From Archilochus colubris (lineage: Eukaryota > Chordata > Aves > Apodiformes > Trochilidae): 64,000 nt of DNA. The stretch is from the NCBI GenBank assembly GCA_023079485.1, contig CM041101.1:7591501-7655500 (forward strand), in the 5' to 3' direction. This document shows, in pieces, positions 1-14,467 of this stretch (the first letter of the stretch is position 1; each line of letters starts with the position of its first letter). Position numbers and translations under genes: made by a program. The notes under the pieces are model-generated. The model was not told the DNA's origin. It searched no databases and saw only the letters and a program-made list of their open reading frames with translations.

Positions 1-2951
1 ACAAGAAACAATATATCAGCAAAAGCTATAGCTACTGAAATGACTGGAGTAACTCGCATTATGATGCATATGTTAATTTTATCATTGTTGACCATAGCCT
101 TGAATATAAAACATATTGGTTTATAATCTACTTTACTGAATGGAGGACGTTTTATATTGAAATATGTTACCCGAATTTAATCTGAAAGTATTTTCTGGAT
201 TGCATGGATGAGAAGTCTCCAAGTGTCTCTGTCACCTGAGCAGACTGACACTGAGAAAGACACAACAGGCATGCATTTTGCAATGAAATTCAAAATGGGC
301 CTGATCTTAACACATTTCCATACAAAAAGACATGAAAAAGGCATGTGATGGATAGGAAAATTGGTCCAACATTTTAAAAAGTGTTTGGAGTAGAATAAGA
401 AGAGATGTGAAGCTACTTATAGTAGTCTGAGACCTTGTCTTTAAGTCGACTCAGTTCCTTTCTGCCACCCTCACTTCATACTCATTCATCTCCCTTACCC
501 ACACAGGACTCCCCAGTTTGATGCTTGCTGACTTTCTCCCTTTTCTCCTTCTAAGATCTGGCTCCTCAACTCCTTTATTTGTGAAGCACTGGAGATTATT
601 TAGCTCCCCAACTCTCACATCAGGACAAAAGCAAGCTGAGTAACAAATAGGAAGAGATGGATGAGCAACACTTAGAAATCCAGTGGGCAGAGCTATAGTG
701 CAATTTCTAAACTTTGAGTATTTTTCAAATCTTCTGACTATCATAGAAACAGTGAGTTTCTGGAAAGCAAGTACCAGAAAACTGGAATTGTACAAATGTG
801 GGCAAAACCCCTGGGACTAGATGCCAGTGAAAAAGTGTATGTGAGATGGAGGACACAGGAAAAAAAAAGGGGAATTTCTATGGACTTGTGTGAAACCTCA
901 TGGGCAAAAAACCCAAGATGAGTGCCATGGCAGAGAGAGGAAACATGTTTTGCGGTGGTAGTTTGGTGGAATATGAATCCAACAGGCCAGAAAGAGGAAT
1001 TAGCAGGAAAAGGGACAAGCACTTGAGCAGTTGCAAGGAAAGCAAAGGGCTGCTCTCCTCCCTGTGCTCTACTTTTGTAAACTGAGAGTAGCATTGACTC
1101 CCTGCTTTACAAAACCCTGTTTTCAGAAAGAAGTTTGTCAGCCAAAGTAAAGAGAAAAAGATCAATGGATTGCAATAAATGGCATTTAACATAAAAATGA
1201 GTAAAATTTACAATTCAGTTAACTTGTTAAATGTTAAAAAATCAGCAAACAATAGACACAATTTGTTTTGTTCAGAGCCCAGAGGTAGAGACCAAATCCT
1301 CTAAATTAATTTCTCCAAAAGCTGGGGTTCTTTTCCAAACAGGTCTGGATCCTATTCGTTGTAGAATATACTGATTACCAACTATTTTTAAGAGCTTTAC
1401 ACAAACATTATTTCTTTTGTTGTGTGAAATGCAGAATCAGCCATCTGGCAAATGCCCCAGAGCTAAAATCTTTTACATGACATATAATTCAAAATGATTA
1501 AATATACAACAGAAAATAGCTATAGCATTGCACTTAAAATAGCATGAACTTTTGCTGCCGATCAAAACTGATTTCTTTAGCTTAACAAGTATCCAAAGAA
1601 CAATTATTTGAAGAGCTTTTAAGAGTTTCAATATGTAGGAACTAAACCTCATATAAATTCAGTATCTTAAGTTGAATAAAAAAGAAACAAACGTACAAAA
1701 GATTAAATGGTCCTGGGTTATAAGTAGACATTTAAATCTATGGGAAGCTAAATTCACTGGAACAAAAATACTATATTCCCTCTGTATGTGTATTGCTGGG
1801 GCTTTCCTCTCCATTGCTAAGGGCATCTGCCAAAACAACTCTTACATTCTTAGGCAATGACTAGGGACTAGCCTGGAATCATCCACTCCCTCCATCATCA
1901 GAACAGGCAATTTCAAAGAAGAACAGGGAATAAAGCTCTGTGCATGATCCCTAAGTGCAGTCAATCTTTTTGCCTGCACCACAGTCGACTTTTAAGTTAA
2001 ACTTGCTGTCTTTTTTTCCAGAAATACTCCAGGCCTGAAAAATTGCCAGGTCCTCATCCCACACCCAACTCTCCAGTAGTTTATGAGAAAGAGCATGCAA
2101 ACATCTGCATGTATTTGGGGTGCAAAGGGGTAGGTACAGAAATATTAGCCTATGTAATTATTGAGTGGTTATGGCTCTGTTTCTCAGCTCCATTTTTCAG
2201 ACAAGCTGAAGTCTACATTTCTCAAAAAGTACTTGGTGCAAGTCAGATCTGAGCTGTAAGACAAAGAAGTCTAAATGTAGAAGATTTATCTCATGGATTT
2301 GCATACTTGGATAAACCTGAAATGGATGAATACACTGCTGCTGACTTTCCAAAAAATTATTCTTCTACATTGTTTCAGACCAAGCACAAGAACCTTCATC
2401 CCATGGTCACTGCCATTCTCAGATTCCCAATTTTAATTTTTTTTTAATTCTAAAAAGCCTCCACACCATTGCTGTGGAGCTGGGGCAACCTCACAACCTT
2501 GGATGTTCTAAACCCCAGACTTTTCTAAACTACAGTAAAATAATGCTCTTGGATCTTGACCTTTTCAGCTTGTAATGATTCCTGAAGCAGCAGGATTTTT
2601 CCTGCTTTTTACAAGACTTTCAGGCTTGTAGAAATCCGAAGCTGATTGCTGGCTGGCTTGAGACTGCACCAAAACCTTTCCTCTTAAAAAGACAACTGTC
2701 CTGGTTTTCCAGGCCTAATCCTGCTGTTAATAATATGTTGTTAATTCAGTTACCTGACTGAGCTTTTAGGGTAGAGGCAGGTTTTGTGGCCTCCTGCTAA
2801 TGATGCTGTCTGAAGAGATGCACATATTTCAGGCAGTACAGAAAGCAACCCTGTGCACCACACACATGCTAATTGAACCTGGAGATGGAACATGAAAGTA
2901 GTAGCATAAATATTCTCATGTTACAAAGAACAAAAGCATGTTTTGTATTAT

Positions 2952-2995
2952 TTAACCCATCCTTGGGAGAAGGATCCAATTTTCATCAGAGGTGT
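2952..2995 (-). other. Weak candidate for the last MORN5 exon
   Basis: After an AAG acceptor this segment supplies two bases that fit the phase left open by MORN5 exon 4. It would then encode DTSDENWILLPRMG and a TAA stop. The human tail has the same length class and an acidic, Trp-Ile containing start (DDDEHEWI as I recall). The polypyrimidine tract is poor and no clear poly(A) signal follows at close range, so this may be chance. The real exon could also lie outside the window. Confidence 0.2.
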
Positions 2996-4945
2996 CTTTG
3001 CTTTTCATCAACAGAGGTGAGCCAGGCAATCTCCTGTAATCTCTTCCATCTTGGTAGAACAAAAGTTTTTGTTTTTTGTTGTATTCTCTCTTTGAAAGCT
3101 ATGGGCTTCTCTGCTGTTCAGGCATCCTAAAACCTGAATGTCATTGCTCTTCTTGTAGTTTCCTGCTTTCTATTAAACAAAGTATCATACTTTTTACTGA
3201 AAAATTGGGAAACCTTCCCATCTTTCTATTGACCAAACACTGTTACAAAGGTGCCAGGAGTCCTATTTCTGGAAAAAAAAAAAAAAAAAAAGTAATACTC
3301 CTAAAGAAACAGGAGTCTAGTCCTAGCATCTATTAAAAATAAACAACATCTCCTCTTACAAACGAGCATTGCCATTGTTATTTATGAGTCCAATTTTGCC
3401 TACTTTGCAATACTGGAAAAAAGAGAAGATTGAAGAACACATGGAGAATCAAGAGAAATTTGAGCATCCCCAAGGAAACAGAGGTTTAGGGATGGAGTAA
3501 TAATTGCAAGATTGCAATGAGAATTTGGAAAACTTTGCTAGATAAAAAACCTCTAACAAAACTGCTGCTGTCATTTCATTCCCTGGGCCTGATTATGCTC
3601 TCCTGATGGGGCTTTGCTCTGCTCTACCAGTAAGAGCTCTGTGAGTAAATGAGGATCAGACCTCCACGCTAGCAAAAAGCCAGGCTTGCCAGATGGAACA
3701 GGAGGCTCTGTTGTACTCCTCACACACTCAGCTTGACAAAGGAGTGGTGGAAGTTCCAACTGGCCTCTGTTTTCCTCTCTTTCAGAAGGGTACCTGGCTG
3801 CTGCCAGCCGGGCAGGCAGGGCAGTGTCAAGGCTGGATGCTTCCTTGCCCTCCTTCCCAAAGAGCTGAGAAACAATCAGAAATGGCTTCAGAACAGGGCC
3901 AGGGTGAAAGGTGAGGGCTGGGGTGTTCTGCAAGCCTGCTGCCAGACCTGAGGAAGATAGTGTCATTTTGGTAAACCTGTCAAGCTGTTGTAAGAACTTC
4001 CTGAATGCTTCCTACCATCTGCTTTTGATGCTTTCAAGACTTGGCTGGAAGCCTGGAGGTTTTCCTGCTCTTTCCTGCCCAACCTATAATGGAGTAATTC
4101 TGGATCTGTTCCCTGTCATCCCAGCCTCTTCCTCAGTTTCTTCTGCTTACAGCTGGGGTTTTTTTTTTAATTTTTTTTTTTTTTCACTGCAGTGGCCTTG
4201 TGCCCTGAATCATCTCTCCTGGGGCGGTGAGAGTTCCTCTGATGTTGAACAAGTGCCGGGTTTTTCAATTGTGTTCATGTTCTTGAGAGGAAGGGTCTGG
4301 CCTGAATGCCACATTCCTCCTTCACACTTGCATCAACAAGTTGAGCTTTGTGCCCAGGGACAGCCACATCTCCAGTGTCTCCCTGGGACCTCACGCTGCG
4401 CCACGCCGCTCGGCCAATATTGATTGATATAATTTGTAGGGCTCGAGATAAATGTCATAAAGGACAATGAGTTCAAAGAACAGATTAAAAAACAATAAAT
4501 TGAATTCCAAGGCGTTCCCTCCTGTACTAATCTGTGTAGGTTCCTGTGTTTTTGGAAAGCATGTTGCTTATCTTCCTCATCAGTAGGCCCACTGCATTCC
4601 AGTATTTTGGATCAATGCCATTTGTAATAATCTAGATCAGTTTTTATTCAACGTTTATAAAACAGGCCATGTATCATAGGGTATATTTTATAGCAGATGG
4701 TATCTCCAATTCATTTAACCCCCCCCTTCACTTCCCTCCTCCGATATCACAGAGCGTACTTAGAAAAGCTCTTGAAAGTAGAGCTGAGCAGAATTATTTT
4801 TTTTTTTCAACAAATAGTAAATTTGCTGAAAAATGGAGTTTCCAAGCAACAAAACTGTTAAACTGTGTCATACTGAAAATGAAACGCTCTGCTTTCTAGA
4901 AACACCAGGTCTTGCAATTTGGACATTTTGGGGTGGGGAAAAAGT

Positions 4946-4961
4946 GGGGTGGGTGGGTGGG
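4946..4961 (+). repeat. G-quadruplex-forming TGGG tract
   Basis: The + strand reads four runs of three or more G separated by single T residues (GGGG-T-GGG-T-GGG-T-GGG), with further GG following. Such single-base loops fit a very stable parallel quadruplex. It lies in non-coding DNA on the 3' side of MORN5 exon 4. Confidence 0.7.
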
Positions 4962-5249
4962 TGGTTGCTTTCAGAAAACATTTTCATTTAAAAAAAAAAT
5001 CTTGACTAAAATGGTGCTAAACACAAAGGTTAAACAGCCAGAACACAAAGCATTTCTTTCAGGTCAGATTACATTTTGAGTTACCCCAGTATCAACTGTT
5101 TGGGGGTCTTCTGTGTGGTTTTAATTTGAAAAGCTTCTCTTTTGGCTTGATGGGAATTAATTTGCCCTGTGGCAAATAAATTATAAATTGGAGGACTCGT
5201 TCACAAGACCCAATATTTGCCAAACTGTACAAGGTGACAAGTTTCTTCT

Positions 5250-5345
5250 TCAGCAAGGCACTTAAACAGAGCCCTGAGACTCAGCTCAATAAAAGGAACT
5301 ATTCTAACATGTAGAGATAAGCAGAGGCTTAAGCACTTTGCTGGG
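5250..5345. mobile_element. Decayed short inverted-repeat DNA transposon (MITE-like)
   Basis: The left arm, CAGCAAGGCACTTAA at 5251-5265, is matched in inverse orientation by TTAAGCACTTTGCTG at 5329-5343 (13 of 15 positions), with about 63 bp between the arms. The GCACTTAAG...CTTAAGTGCTTTGCTGG pattern resembles an old non-autonomous element family that I recall from turtle, crocodile and bird genomes. The interior is too diverged to assign further. Confidence 0.45.
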
Positions 5346-5645
5346 TCACAACATGGAGTTTATTAGCTTTAAGGACCAATGATCTACACCTCACAACCAC
5401 TCCCTTGCCTGAGATCATTGTGGAAGAGATTGAAGATTTGCCTGAGATCAACATACCAAATGGTAATAAAATATATTTATTCATATCTGCTTGGGAATAC
5501 TTCATTGTAATTTTTCAAAATATGATTGAAACAACTCTGGGGATACCTAAATCACTGATAAAAATAAGTAAAAAACATTTTGGCTCAGTGATAATAGAAC
5601 CAAATAATGGACATTCTTATGTTTTAGCTTTAATCACCCACTCTA

Positions 5646-7432
<1,787 letters not shown>

Positions 7433-7581
7433 GGCGGTTCGGCCGCCTCACCATGGCAACGGGGCACGGCGGCTCCGCCTCCCCGCACCGCGCATGCGGA
7501 ATCCCCGCCCGCACCGCCCAGCGCAGTCGCGGTGCGGGGCGGCCCGAGGGGAACTCAAGGAGAGCGGCGGCCGCCGCCGCC
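7433..7581. promoter_or_regulatory. Divergent CpG-island promoter of MORN5 and NDUFA8
   Basis: Only 149 bp separate the two start codons, which face away from each other. The interval is GC- and CpG-rich and TATA-less, and the CpG-rich DNA continues into both first exons (about 7.13-7.9 kb). CCATGGCAACGG at 7451-7462 matches the 3' half of the RFX X-box palindrome (GTTGCCATGGCAAC), as expected for a cilia-linked gene such as MORN5. NDUFA8 has a near-ideal initiation context (GCCGCCGCC before ATG). Confidence 0.8.
7451..7462 (+). promoter_or_regulatory. RFX X-box half-site
   Basis: CCATGGCAACGG contains the strong half-site ATGGCAAC of the RFX-factor X-box; the other half (CTCACC) is only a partial match. 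RFX factors drive ciliary gene promoters. The same core occurs upstream of TTLL11 at 57561. Confidence 0.5.
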
Positions 7582-9555
7582 ATGCCCGGCTCCGTGCATG
7601 TGCCCTCCTTGGAGGAGCTGGATGTGCAGGAGGTGAGTGAGCGTCCGTCGGGCCCTGCCCAGCCGCCGCAGGCTGGTCCCGGGGCCGCTCCCCGCCGTTA
7701 CCGCTCCGTCCCGTCTAGGTGTCGGTCAGCTCGGCCGTGCTGAAGGCCGCTGCCCATCACTACGGCTCGCAGTGCGACCGCCCCAACAAGGAGTTCATGC
7801 TGTGCCGCTGGGAGGAGAAGGACCCTCGGAAGTGCCTGCAGGAGGGCCGGCAGGTCAACCAGTGCGCCCTCGACTTCTTCAGGTCAGCGGGGACCCCGGC
7901 CCCGAGGGGAGGGTGCCCGGGGGTCACAGCTCCGCTGAGGCCTCGCCCAGCACTGCGGTCATTTTAATTAAAAACGCCGGAGCCTCCGTGACCTTCGTGG
8001 TCTTTGGTGTTGGTTCTTGATGGTCAGCTCTCGAGGTTAGAGGCCGTGCCCCTTTTTTGTTCTTGTTTTGTTTGTTTATGGTGGAGTTTATCCTCTCACA
8101 CGGCTTCTGCTCCACAGCGGTGTCTCGGGTCAGTGGAGGGGTACTGGGGTGGGAGGTTGGCTGCTTCTGCACCTTGTGCCTTCGATGAAATCTGGAAGAC
8201 CCACCTCAGCTTTGTGTTGTCTGTCCTCTCAGTCTGGTGAACTGCTGAGAAAGCCTGAGTGGGTACCATGTGCCTTGCTGACCCAAAGTGTAGGCCCAAG
8301 ATGTGTGCTGGAACCATGTTCTTCAGTTGTTAGTAAAAGGCCTGGTTTAGTTAGCTCCCTGTCCACTTCTGGTTAAGTAGCTAGTAATCAGAAACCTCTC
8401 TTCTAAGCTTGTCTTCTTGAGCTCAAGGCATCAGATTATTCTGGAAGGGTTAGAGCATTTTATAATGTACATTTTATAATGTAATGTGAACTGTTTGGCA
8501 AAACAAGGATCTCAGATGGAGGATTACCACAGCAGGAGTGCCTTCCACAGATTTGTGAAGTTATTGCTGTCCTGAATTTTTACTGGTGTTGGTGTCAAAT
8601 TCTGTTTAACAGTGCTGCAATTGCTGACTTCCCTAAAGACTTTAAATGTTCCCAGGAACTTAAAATTAAAAAAAAACATTTTATTACAAGTTGAGGTTTG
8701 AATGAGTAAGACATAAAAGCACTAAAATTATAACACTTGTAAACAATTTTCTTTCTGTGGTGTCTCATAGGAAGATCAAGGCACACTGTGCAGAGCCCTT
8801 CACTGAGTACTGGACCTGCATTGATTACACCAACTTGTTGGAGTTCCGTCGGTGCCGAAAGCAGCAGGCAGTGTTTGATAACTGTGTGCTGGAGAAGTTG
8901 GGCTGGGTGAGACCTGATCTGGGAGAGCTCTCTAAGGTAACTTTTTACCTCTTTGACCAGATAGCCTGATTCATCTCTTCCTACCTATGGACATTTTGTC
9001 CAGACAAGGTCTCAAAACTCTTCTCCCAGCCAGAAGGATGTTCCTGATCTCAACACTGGAAGCTTTTGGACTTTCTAGGAGTTGAGACTCATCAGCATTC
9101 TCCAGGGTTGTTTTCCTAGAAGGCTTGTTCTTTTCTTACTCTTGCTTTTTGCTTTTCCTGGCACAGAGACCTTTGCTTCAGGAGTGACACTAACACACAT
9201 GTGGAGCTCTGTAGTTATGAGTGAAATGTCCCTCCCCTCTGTTTTTTCAGAAGTATTCTGGAGATAAGTTGTCCCATCAGATCAGCTGTGTCCTTAGCAT
9301 TGTTTGATACTTGGTGGTGACTCTTCCTTTGAGTTGTTACTCATTCTATCTTTGTGGGTTTTCTGTTAAATGCTGTGAGAAGTCATATGATTTTTTTTAA
9401 TTTTTTTTTTCCCCCAGGTTACAAAAGTGAAGACAGACCGTCCTTTGCCTGAGAATGTCTATCACTCTAGACCTAGACCAGAGCCAAATCTGCCCATTGA
9501 AGGAGAGCTGAAGCCTTCTCCCTTTGGCAGTAGGCTCTTCTTCTGGTCCTGGTAA
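7582..9555 (+). CDS. NDUFA8: NADH dehydrogenase [ubiquinone] 1 alpha subcomplex subunit 8
   Basis: Coding exons are 7582-7632, 7719-7882, 8771-8936 and 9418-9555. Their lengths sum to 519 nt, a 172-residue protein, the same length as human NDUFA8. It starts [17 protein letters not shown] and ends SRLFFWSW. Four CX9C pairs are visible (C36-C46, C56-C66, C78-C88, C100-C110), the double twin-CX9C (CHCH) pattern of a protein oxidised by the Mia40 pathway in the mitochondrial intermembrane space. NDUFA8 is an accessory subunit on the intermembrane-space face of the complex I membrane arm, needed for assembly. [20 protein letters not shown] and YHSRPRPEP near the C-terminus are also family hallmarks. 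All splice sites are canonical. The gene is compact (2 kb) and shares a CpG promoter with MORN5 on the opposite strand. Confidence 0.98.
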
Positions 9556-9643
9556 AATGGGCAGACTGTGCTCTGACTGGAGCACAAAGACTTTATGTTT
9601 GCAGATGTAAAGTGTCCAGGATGTGTTTGGTATAACTTTAATC

Positions 9644-9649
9644 ATTAAA
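9644..9649 (+). terminator. NDUFA8 poly(A) signal (ATTAAA)
   Basis: ATTAAA lies 89 bp after the NDUFA8 stop codon. It is the common variant signal and the first candidate downstream, giving a 3' UTR of about 110 nt. Confidence 0.6.
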
Positions 9650-9669
9650 GAACCCCAAACCATTATATG

Positions 9670-12600
9670 CCTGAGTAGACTTCTTTAAACATACTTATGT
9701 ATAATAACAACTAAAAAAATATATCCCCCTGTTTTGCACAGTGCTTTCTGCAGTCAGACAGCCCTGAGGATCCTCGTAGCACTTGTAGTGACAGCTGCTG
9801 CATAGAGACTACCAACCTTGTCCAAGGTGTGTATAAAAGTAGCCTGAGTCTTTGACTAGTGCTACAGTCAATAAAAAGCTGGCATGAAACCATTTTATTT
9901 ACTTACTTAAAACACTGCTACTTAAATCAAGGAAACTTTGAGAACAAACAAGTCATTAATGTCTTTCCTTAGTCTTGCAACTCCTTTTGTATAAGTTTAA
10001 CTGAAAATTTGTCTTGGAGCAAAGGTTTACTTCAACATGTGGCATTTGCTAGGTGTGGGGCAGTACTGGTTCTGACATAAAGGTTGTTGATCTGCTTACC
10101 ACCTGCTCTTTCAGGCAGGTATGTTGGTGGCTTCCATTTTTTAACTTTTTACTGGGAAACACAAGCTCCTTCATCAGAAAAATTACACTGAATTCTCAGC
10201 TCCTTAAAGGAAGAACTCTCTTCTAAAGGATATTGTTACAAAGCTCTGAAAAAATCAGATTAACTTTGCACAAAGCAGTTCACGTGCAGTTTTGTTTGCT
10301 CTGGGACACCTTTAGTAGCCTGAACCACAGCAGTGACTGGAATAGTGCTTTGCTTCCTGAGTAACTGAGCTATTATTAGGAGCTGAAGATTTACCATCTC
10401 CTTGTTTGAGGTAGAATTAAACTGTAATGGGTCTGTAACTGCAGCATGTATTTCTGATCCATCAAGCTAGAGGGAAAATTGTCTAACACTTACCTAAAAA
10501 TAGCCCCTGCACTATGGTTGCTCGTGGGTTCTTGCTACAGCCTGCATGGGTGTCTTGACTGAAACTCCAAGCAGGTGCCATGGCAGAGGTGTTTGTATTT
10601 AAATGTCTCCTTGTCTGAATCTGTGAGGCAGTGTGCACCTTTGCAGCCTCTCCCTGCAGATCACTGCCAGCATTTCTGAGCAGCCACGTATTGCTGAGGA
10701 GTGATAACCCCTCTTCTGCAGAGACTGAAATTAGGACAAGCTTGAGATCTAATTAAATTCAGCTGAATGAAATGAGGTTTGGCCAAGTGGAGGATAAATT
10801 GTTCTGGGATGTTAACACGTGTCTCATCTGATCTTTTGTTGCTGACCCACTCCAATAGCCAACCTCACAGAAAGACTTCTTAGATATTACTATGGTTTGC
10901 TAATAACTTGCTATTGTCAGCATAACATATGAACCATTGCACTGCTGAGCAGCTGCTTTTGAATAAACAGGCGTGGGCATTCCAGTAGCCATCCCCTAAT
11001 CAGAACTGTAGAGTATTTTTCCCATTTAAATTGCTTCTGAAGAGAAAGATGTGCATAAATAGGGGGTCAGGGTTTTCTGAACAGTCTTTTATGAATGCCA
11101 CCCTGAAATTGGGTAGTACTGCAAGCAACAAAATAGTGATGTAGGCTGCAACCTCCAAGGGTTAAGATTGTTCATCAGTTTCCAGACAACTGAATCTACT
11201 ACCTTGGGTCAGAGGTGGTTGAGGCAACAGTGATTCACTGAGCACATTTAAGAGAGACAAGGAGTCAAATAACTCTGCTCCCCTGGATTCCCTCTTCAGT
11301 TTGGGGCAGGAGTGGGCAGGTGAGTGTACAAAAGCGAACAGCAGAGGAGGACAATGAAGTGATAAAGTCAAGTGGAATTCAGCTGTGCTGTCAGCACTTC
11401 TTTCATTAACCTCTTTAAGAGAATTGCTTCTTGTCTTCATCTCTTGGCTGAATCTCTGTGAAAAAGTGTTGCCAGAGCTCTGTTTCTTGGAGCCTTGAGC
11501 AGTGCCTGTGTGTAGTTATTTCTGTTCAAAATGGTGTGGCTTTACTCAAAGTCAGATGCCCCCTTTGGAGCTGTAATGTTTTCTTGGAAACTTTAGAACA
11601 AGTGAATGTCAAGATTGAGTAAAGACCATAAAAGTATTTTTGAGGAATGTATCTTGACATTTTTTTGGCAGATGGAGAGCAGACGCATACAGATTCAACA
11701 CAGATACTTTGCTGGTGATGTGAGAAGTGTTATTTGTTATGTTGTGGGCTCTTAGCTCTGCCAGAGCTTCTAATCACATGTAGCAAATTAACAAAATGTT
11801 AAGCCAGTGTCATGGTAGTTTGCCACACCATGGATCAGATTAGTCAGAACCTGTACTGTTCTTTTGGATTATGGATGGCAAGAGTAAAATCCCAATAAAA
11901 TTCCTAATGTCAGCCAGGTAGGAGGGTTTGCTTCTGGTGCAGCAGAAATGTGTAGTGCTGGCACAGCAGCATCCTTCAGAAGAGAAATTCCATCACTAAG
12001 ACATCTGGCAGTTTGACATGCCCTGGTCCCAAATGGTTCTGCTTAACTCCTGGGGTAGTGGGGCTGGAGGTGACCTGTTAGTCAGCCCAACAGCAATCCT
12101 GCTCTGCTTAGAGCTGACAAAGCTGAGCAAGTGGAAAATAATTGGTTTTACTTAATTCCCTTGTGAGTTTCATAAACCTGTTGTATGTTATCATCCCTGC
12201 TGTAAAGTACCCTCCTCCTGGTGAGCCCTTTTATACTGAGTTTGGCCAGGGCTGAACTCTGCATCTTCATACTGAGGATTCATAATGTTAAAGAACCTTT
12301 GCATACAGGACGAGGATATTGCTGTAAAGCTAGAGGAGAAATTTGGAGTTCAGGGTAACTTTGAAAATCCTTTTGAAAGCTTGCTAGGTGTGCTTGTAGA
12401 GGGAGAGTTTTGAAACAAGAATTCATCTGGGTATTAATAGGAGATTGAAGACTCCCTCTTGTGGCTGCATTAAGCTGATCACAAGCATGTGTGTGAAGAT
12501 TTTGACGTGAAAGTCCAAAGTCTACTTCAGTATTGCTAGTAGAAACTTGGTTAGGTCTTTTTTCTCTGCTACAAGATTCACTTGAATTTTTTTTAACTTG

Positions 12601-14138
12601 ATTTTTCCTACATATGAAAACTCTTGAATTGAATATGAAGTGAGAAGAGAAACAAAAAGGGTCTTTGAAAATACTCTGATCACCTCAATCGCTTTTCATG
12701 TGACTTTAAGGAAGGCAAGGTAGAGCCAAAGTAGATGGAGGTGGTTGGGAAATCCCAGTATCAACTGGATTTGTTTCTTTGAATCCACATTCCAGAACAG
12801 GATGGTTCTGATGCTGCAGGGCCTGTGCTAGCAGTATGTAAAAAGATTCATTGCAATATTAACTTAATGTAAAAGCCATAGTTCTCTTTGTTAGGAAAAG
12901 ACATGACCTTACCAAAGGGTCTTAGTAATGTAACCCTGTGCTTCACTTGATATTTTTAAGGTTATGGATTTTTATGAGAGCCCTTGTAGGGGGCTTCTAA
13001 CTTGATCTGAAACTGGGACACCCTCTGCATGGTTGAGTGTGGTGGAAACAGTCCTTGGGCAAAGGGGGAAGAAGATCTGATACAGAATATCAAACTAGAA
13101 GCAAGAATTGTGTTGTTATTTTGGATATTAAGGCAATAAAGCAGATGCTGAGAGGGAGGTAGTTCCCAGACCCCAAAAGCAATTCAGCAGCACTGCAGGG
13201 TTTATTCCTGGCTTTGATTTCTTTCTACTTCACCAAGAAGTTTCTCTGCTCCCTTACACATGCTGCAAAAGTGTTGGTGAGCCTAAGGTAGGGGTACAGA
13301 TTCCTAAATGAGGGGTCTGTGCTTGATGGGAGAAGGCAGTGGGAGCAGGGGGTGAGGAGAGCTGCACTGCCTGTGTGCTCCGGGGCTGCCAGGCTGGCTG
13401 AGAGCTGCTCTGGGCTGCCACAGGCTGGGACAGAACCAGAAGCTGCTGGCACAGAGAGCTTTGCTGTTCCTCACTGGTAAGGGCTCAAATGAGAGCTTTA
13501 ATAAGCTCCTCTCTCTCGTCTACATCCCAAGCATCTCTGCATTGCCTTTCCCCTTCCTGCCTGCAAATCAGCTTGGGTCATATTTGTCTTGTGCAGATGC
13601 CTGAACAAAAGGATTCCAACCTGCATGTTCCTGTGCTCCTGGCTGGGCTGGGAAATGCAGATGGTTCAAGTGAGTGTTGTGTTCATGCTGTGTTCTGCAG
13701 CACAAAATGGCGAACAGCTTTTTACTGGTTTGATAGGGTTTAAATTAATTTCTCTCTTCTCACCAGGGGAAACGAGGGCAGGGAAGAATGGCCATGCCTG
13801 TTGCTTTGTTAAGCTTGGCTTTGGCTCCAATTCTGGCATCAAGAAAGGAAATAAAATACAGGGAAGGAGAGCTTTATAAAGGAGCTATGGGTCTGCCCTC
13901 AAGTTGATAGGTGAAACCGTACAAAACACTGAGGCATTGCTCTAATATTTGTAAAATCAGCATGGCAGCTCTGTTAAGGGCTATGAGTCACCCTGAGGGT
14001 GGTTCAGCTTTTCATAAGTAGCAGCACAGCCTTCTGCCTCCATGCAGACGGGAGCAAGAATTCTAATGGAGTCAGAATTACCCCTTTGGTTGGAGCACGC
14101 CTGACCTCGGCTTTGTTCTCCCTGCCTCCCCTTTACAG
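9670..14138. other. Intergenic, no gene recognised
   Basis: AT-rich to average-composition DNA downstream of NDUFA8. Open frames are short and none resembles a known family. I see no RNA gene and no recognisable young repeat. Confidence 0.6.
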
Positions 14139-14467
14139 CTGTGCGGGGAGCGGGGCCGGACCCATCCTTGGCTGGGAGGAAAGGGCTGGATGGAGCCCTC
14201 CAAGGAGCACCACGTCCATTGGAACCACCGCATCCCCCCGCCGCCCCTCCTGCCCCCGGGCTCTCCCCAGAGGCTACTGCTCGGAGCTCTGCCCGCAGCT
14301 CCGGTCCTGCGGGACAGGCTCAGGTGTGGCCCGACTTGGCTCCAGGCTGCAGGAAGGCGCTGACAGCCGTGCTGACCCCGGCCATGTGCAGCCCCGGGGG
14401 CTCTGCCGGTCCCCGGGCGCGGCTGCGGGCGCTCGTGGCGAGGCTGTGCTGGGGCAAACAGAGGAAG
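14139..14467 (+). other. Exon-like GC-rich segment with strong splice sites (unassigned)
   Basis: A textbook acceptor (a pyrimidine tract of about 20 bases ending TTTACAG) precedes 14139, and a strong donor (AAG|GTGAGG) follows 14467. The 329 nt between are very GC-rich and CpG-containing, and are open in two + frames. In the frame through 14141-14467 the peptide is Pro/Ala/Arg-rich and contains MCSPGGSAGPRARLRALVAR (ATG at 14384) just before the donor. I recognise no family. It could be an internal exon of an unannotated gene or lncRNA, or a CpG-rich regulatory element with chance splice sites. No partner exon was found. Confidence 0.3.

Noticed and set aside
451..795. Open frame ending REMNEYEVRVAERN, vaguely like the MORN5 C-terminus
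   Set aside because: No polypyrimidine tract or acceptor in the right phase, and the alignment needs shifts. Chance similarity is likelier.
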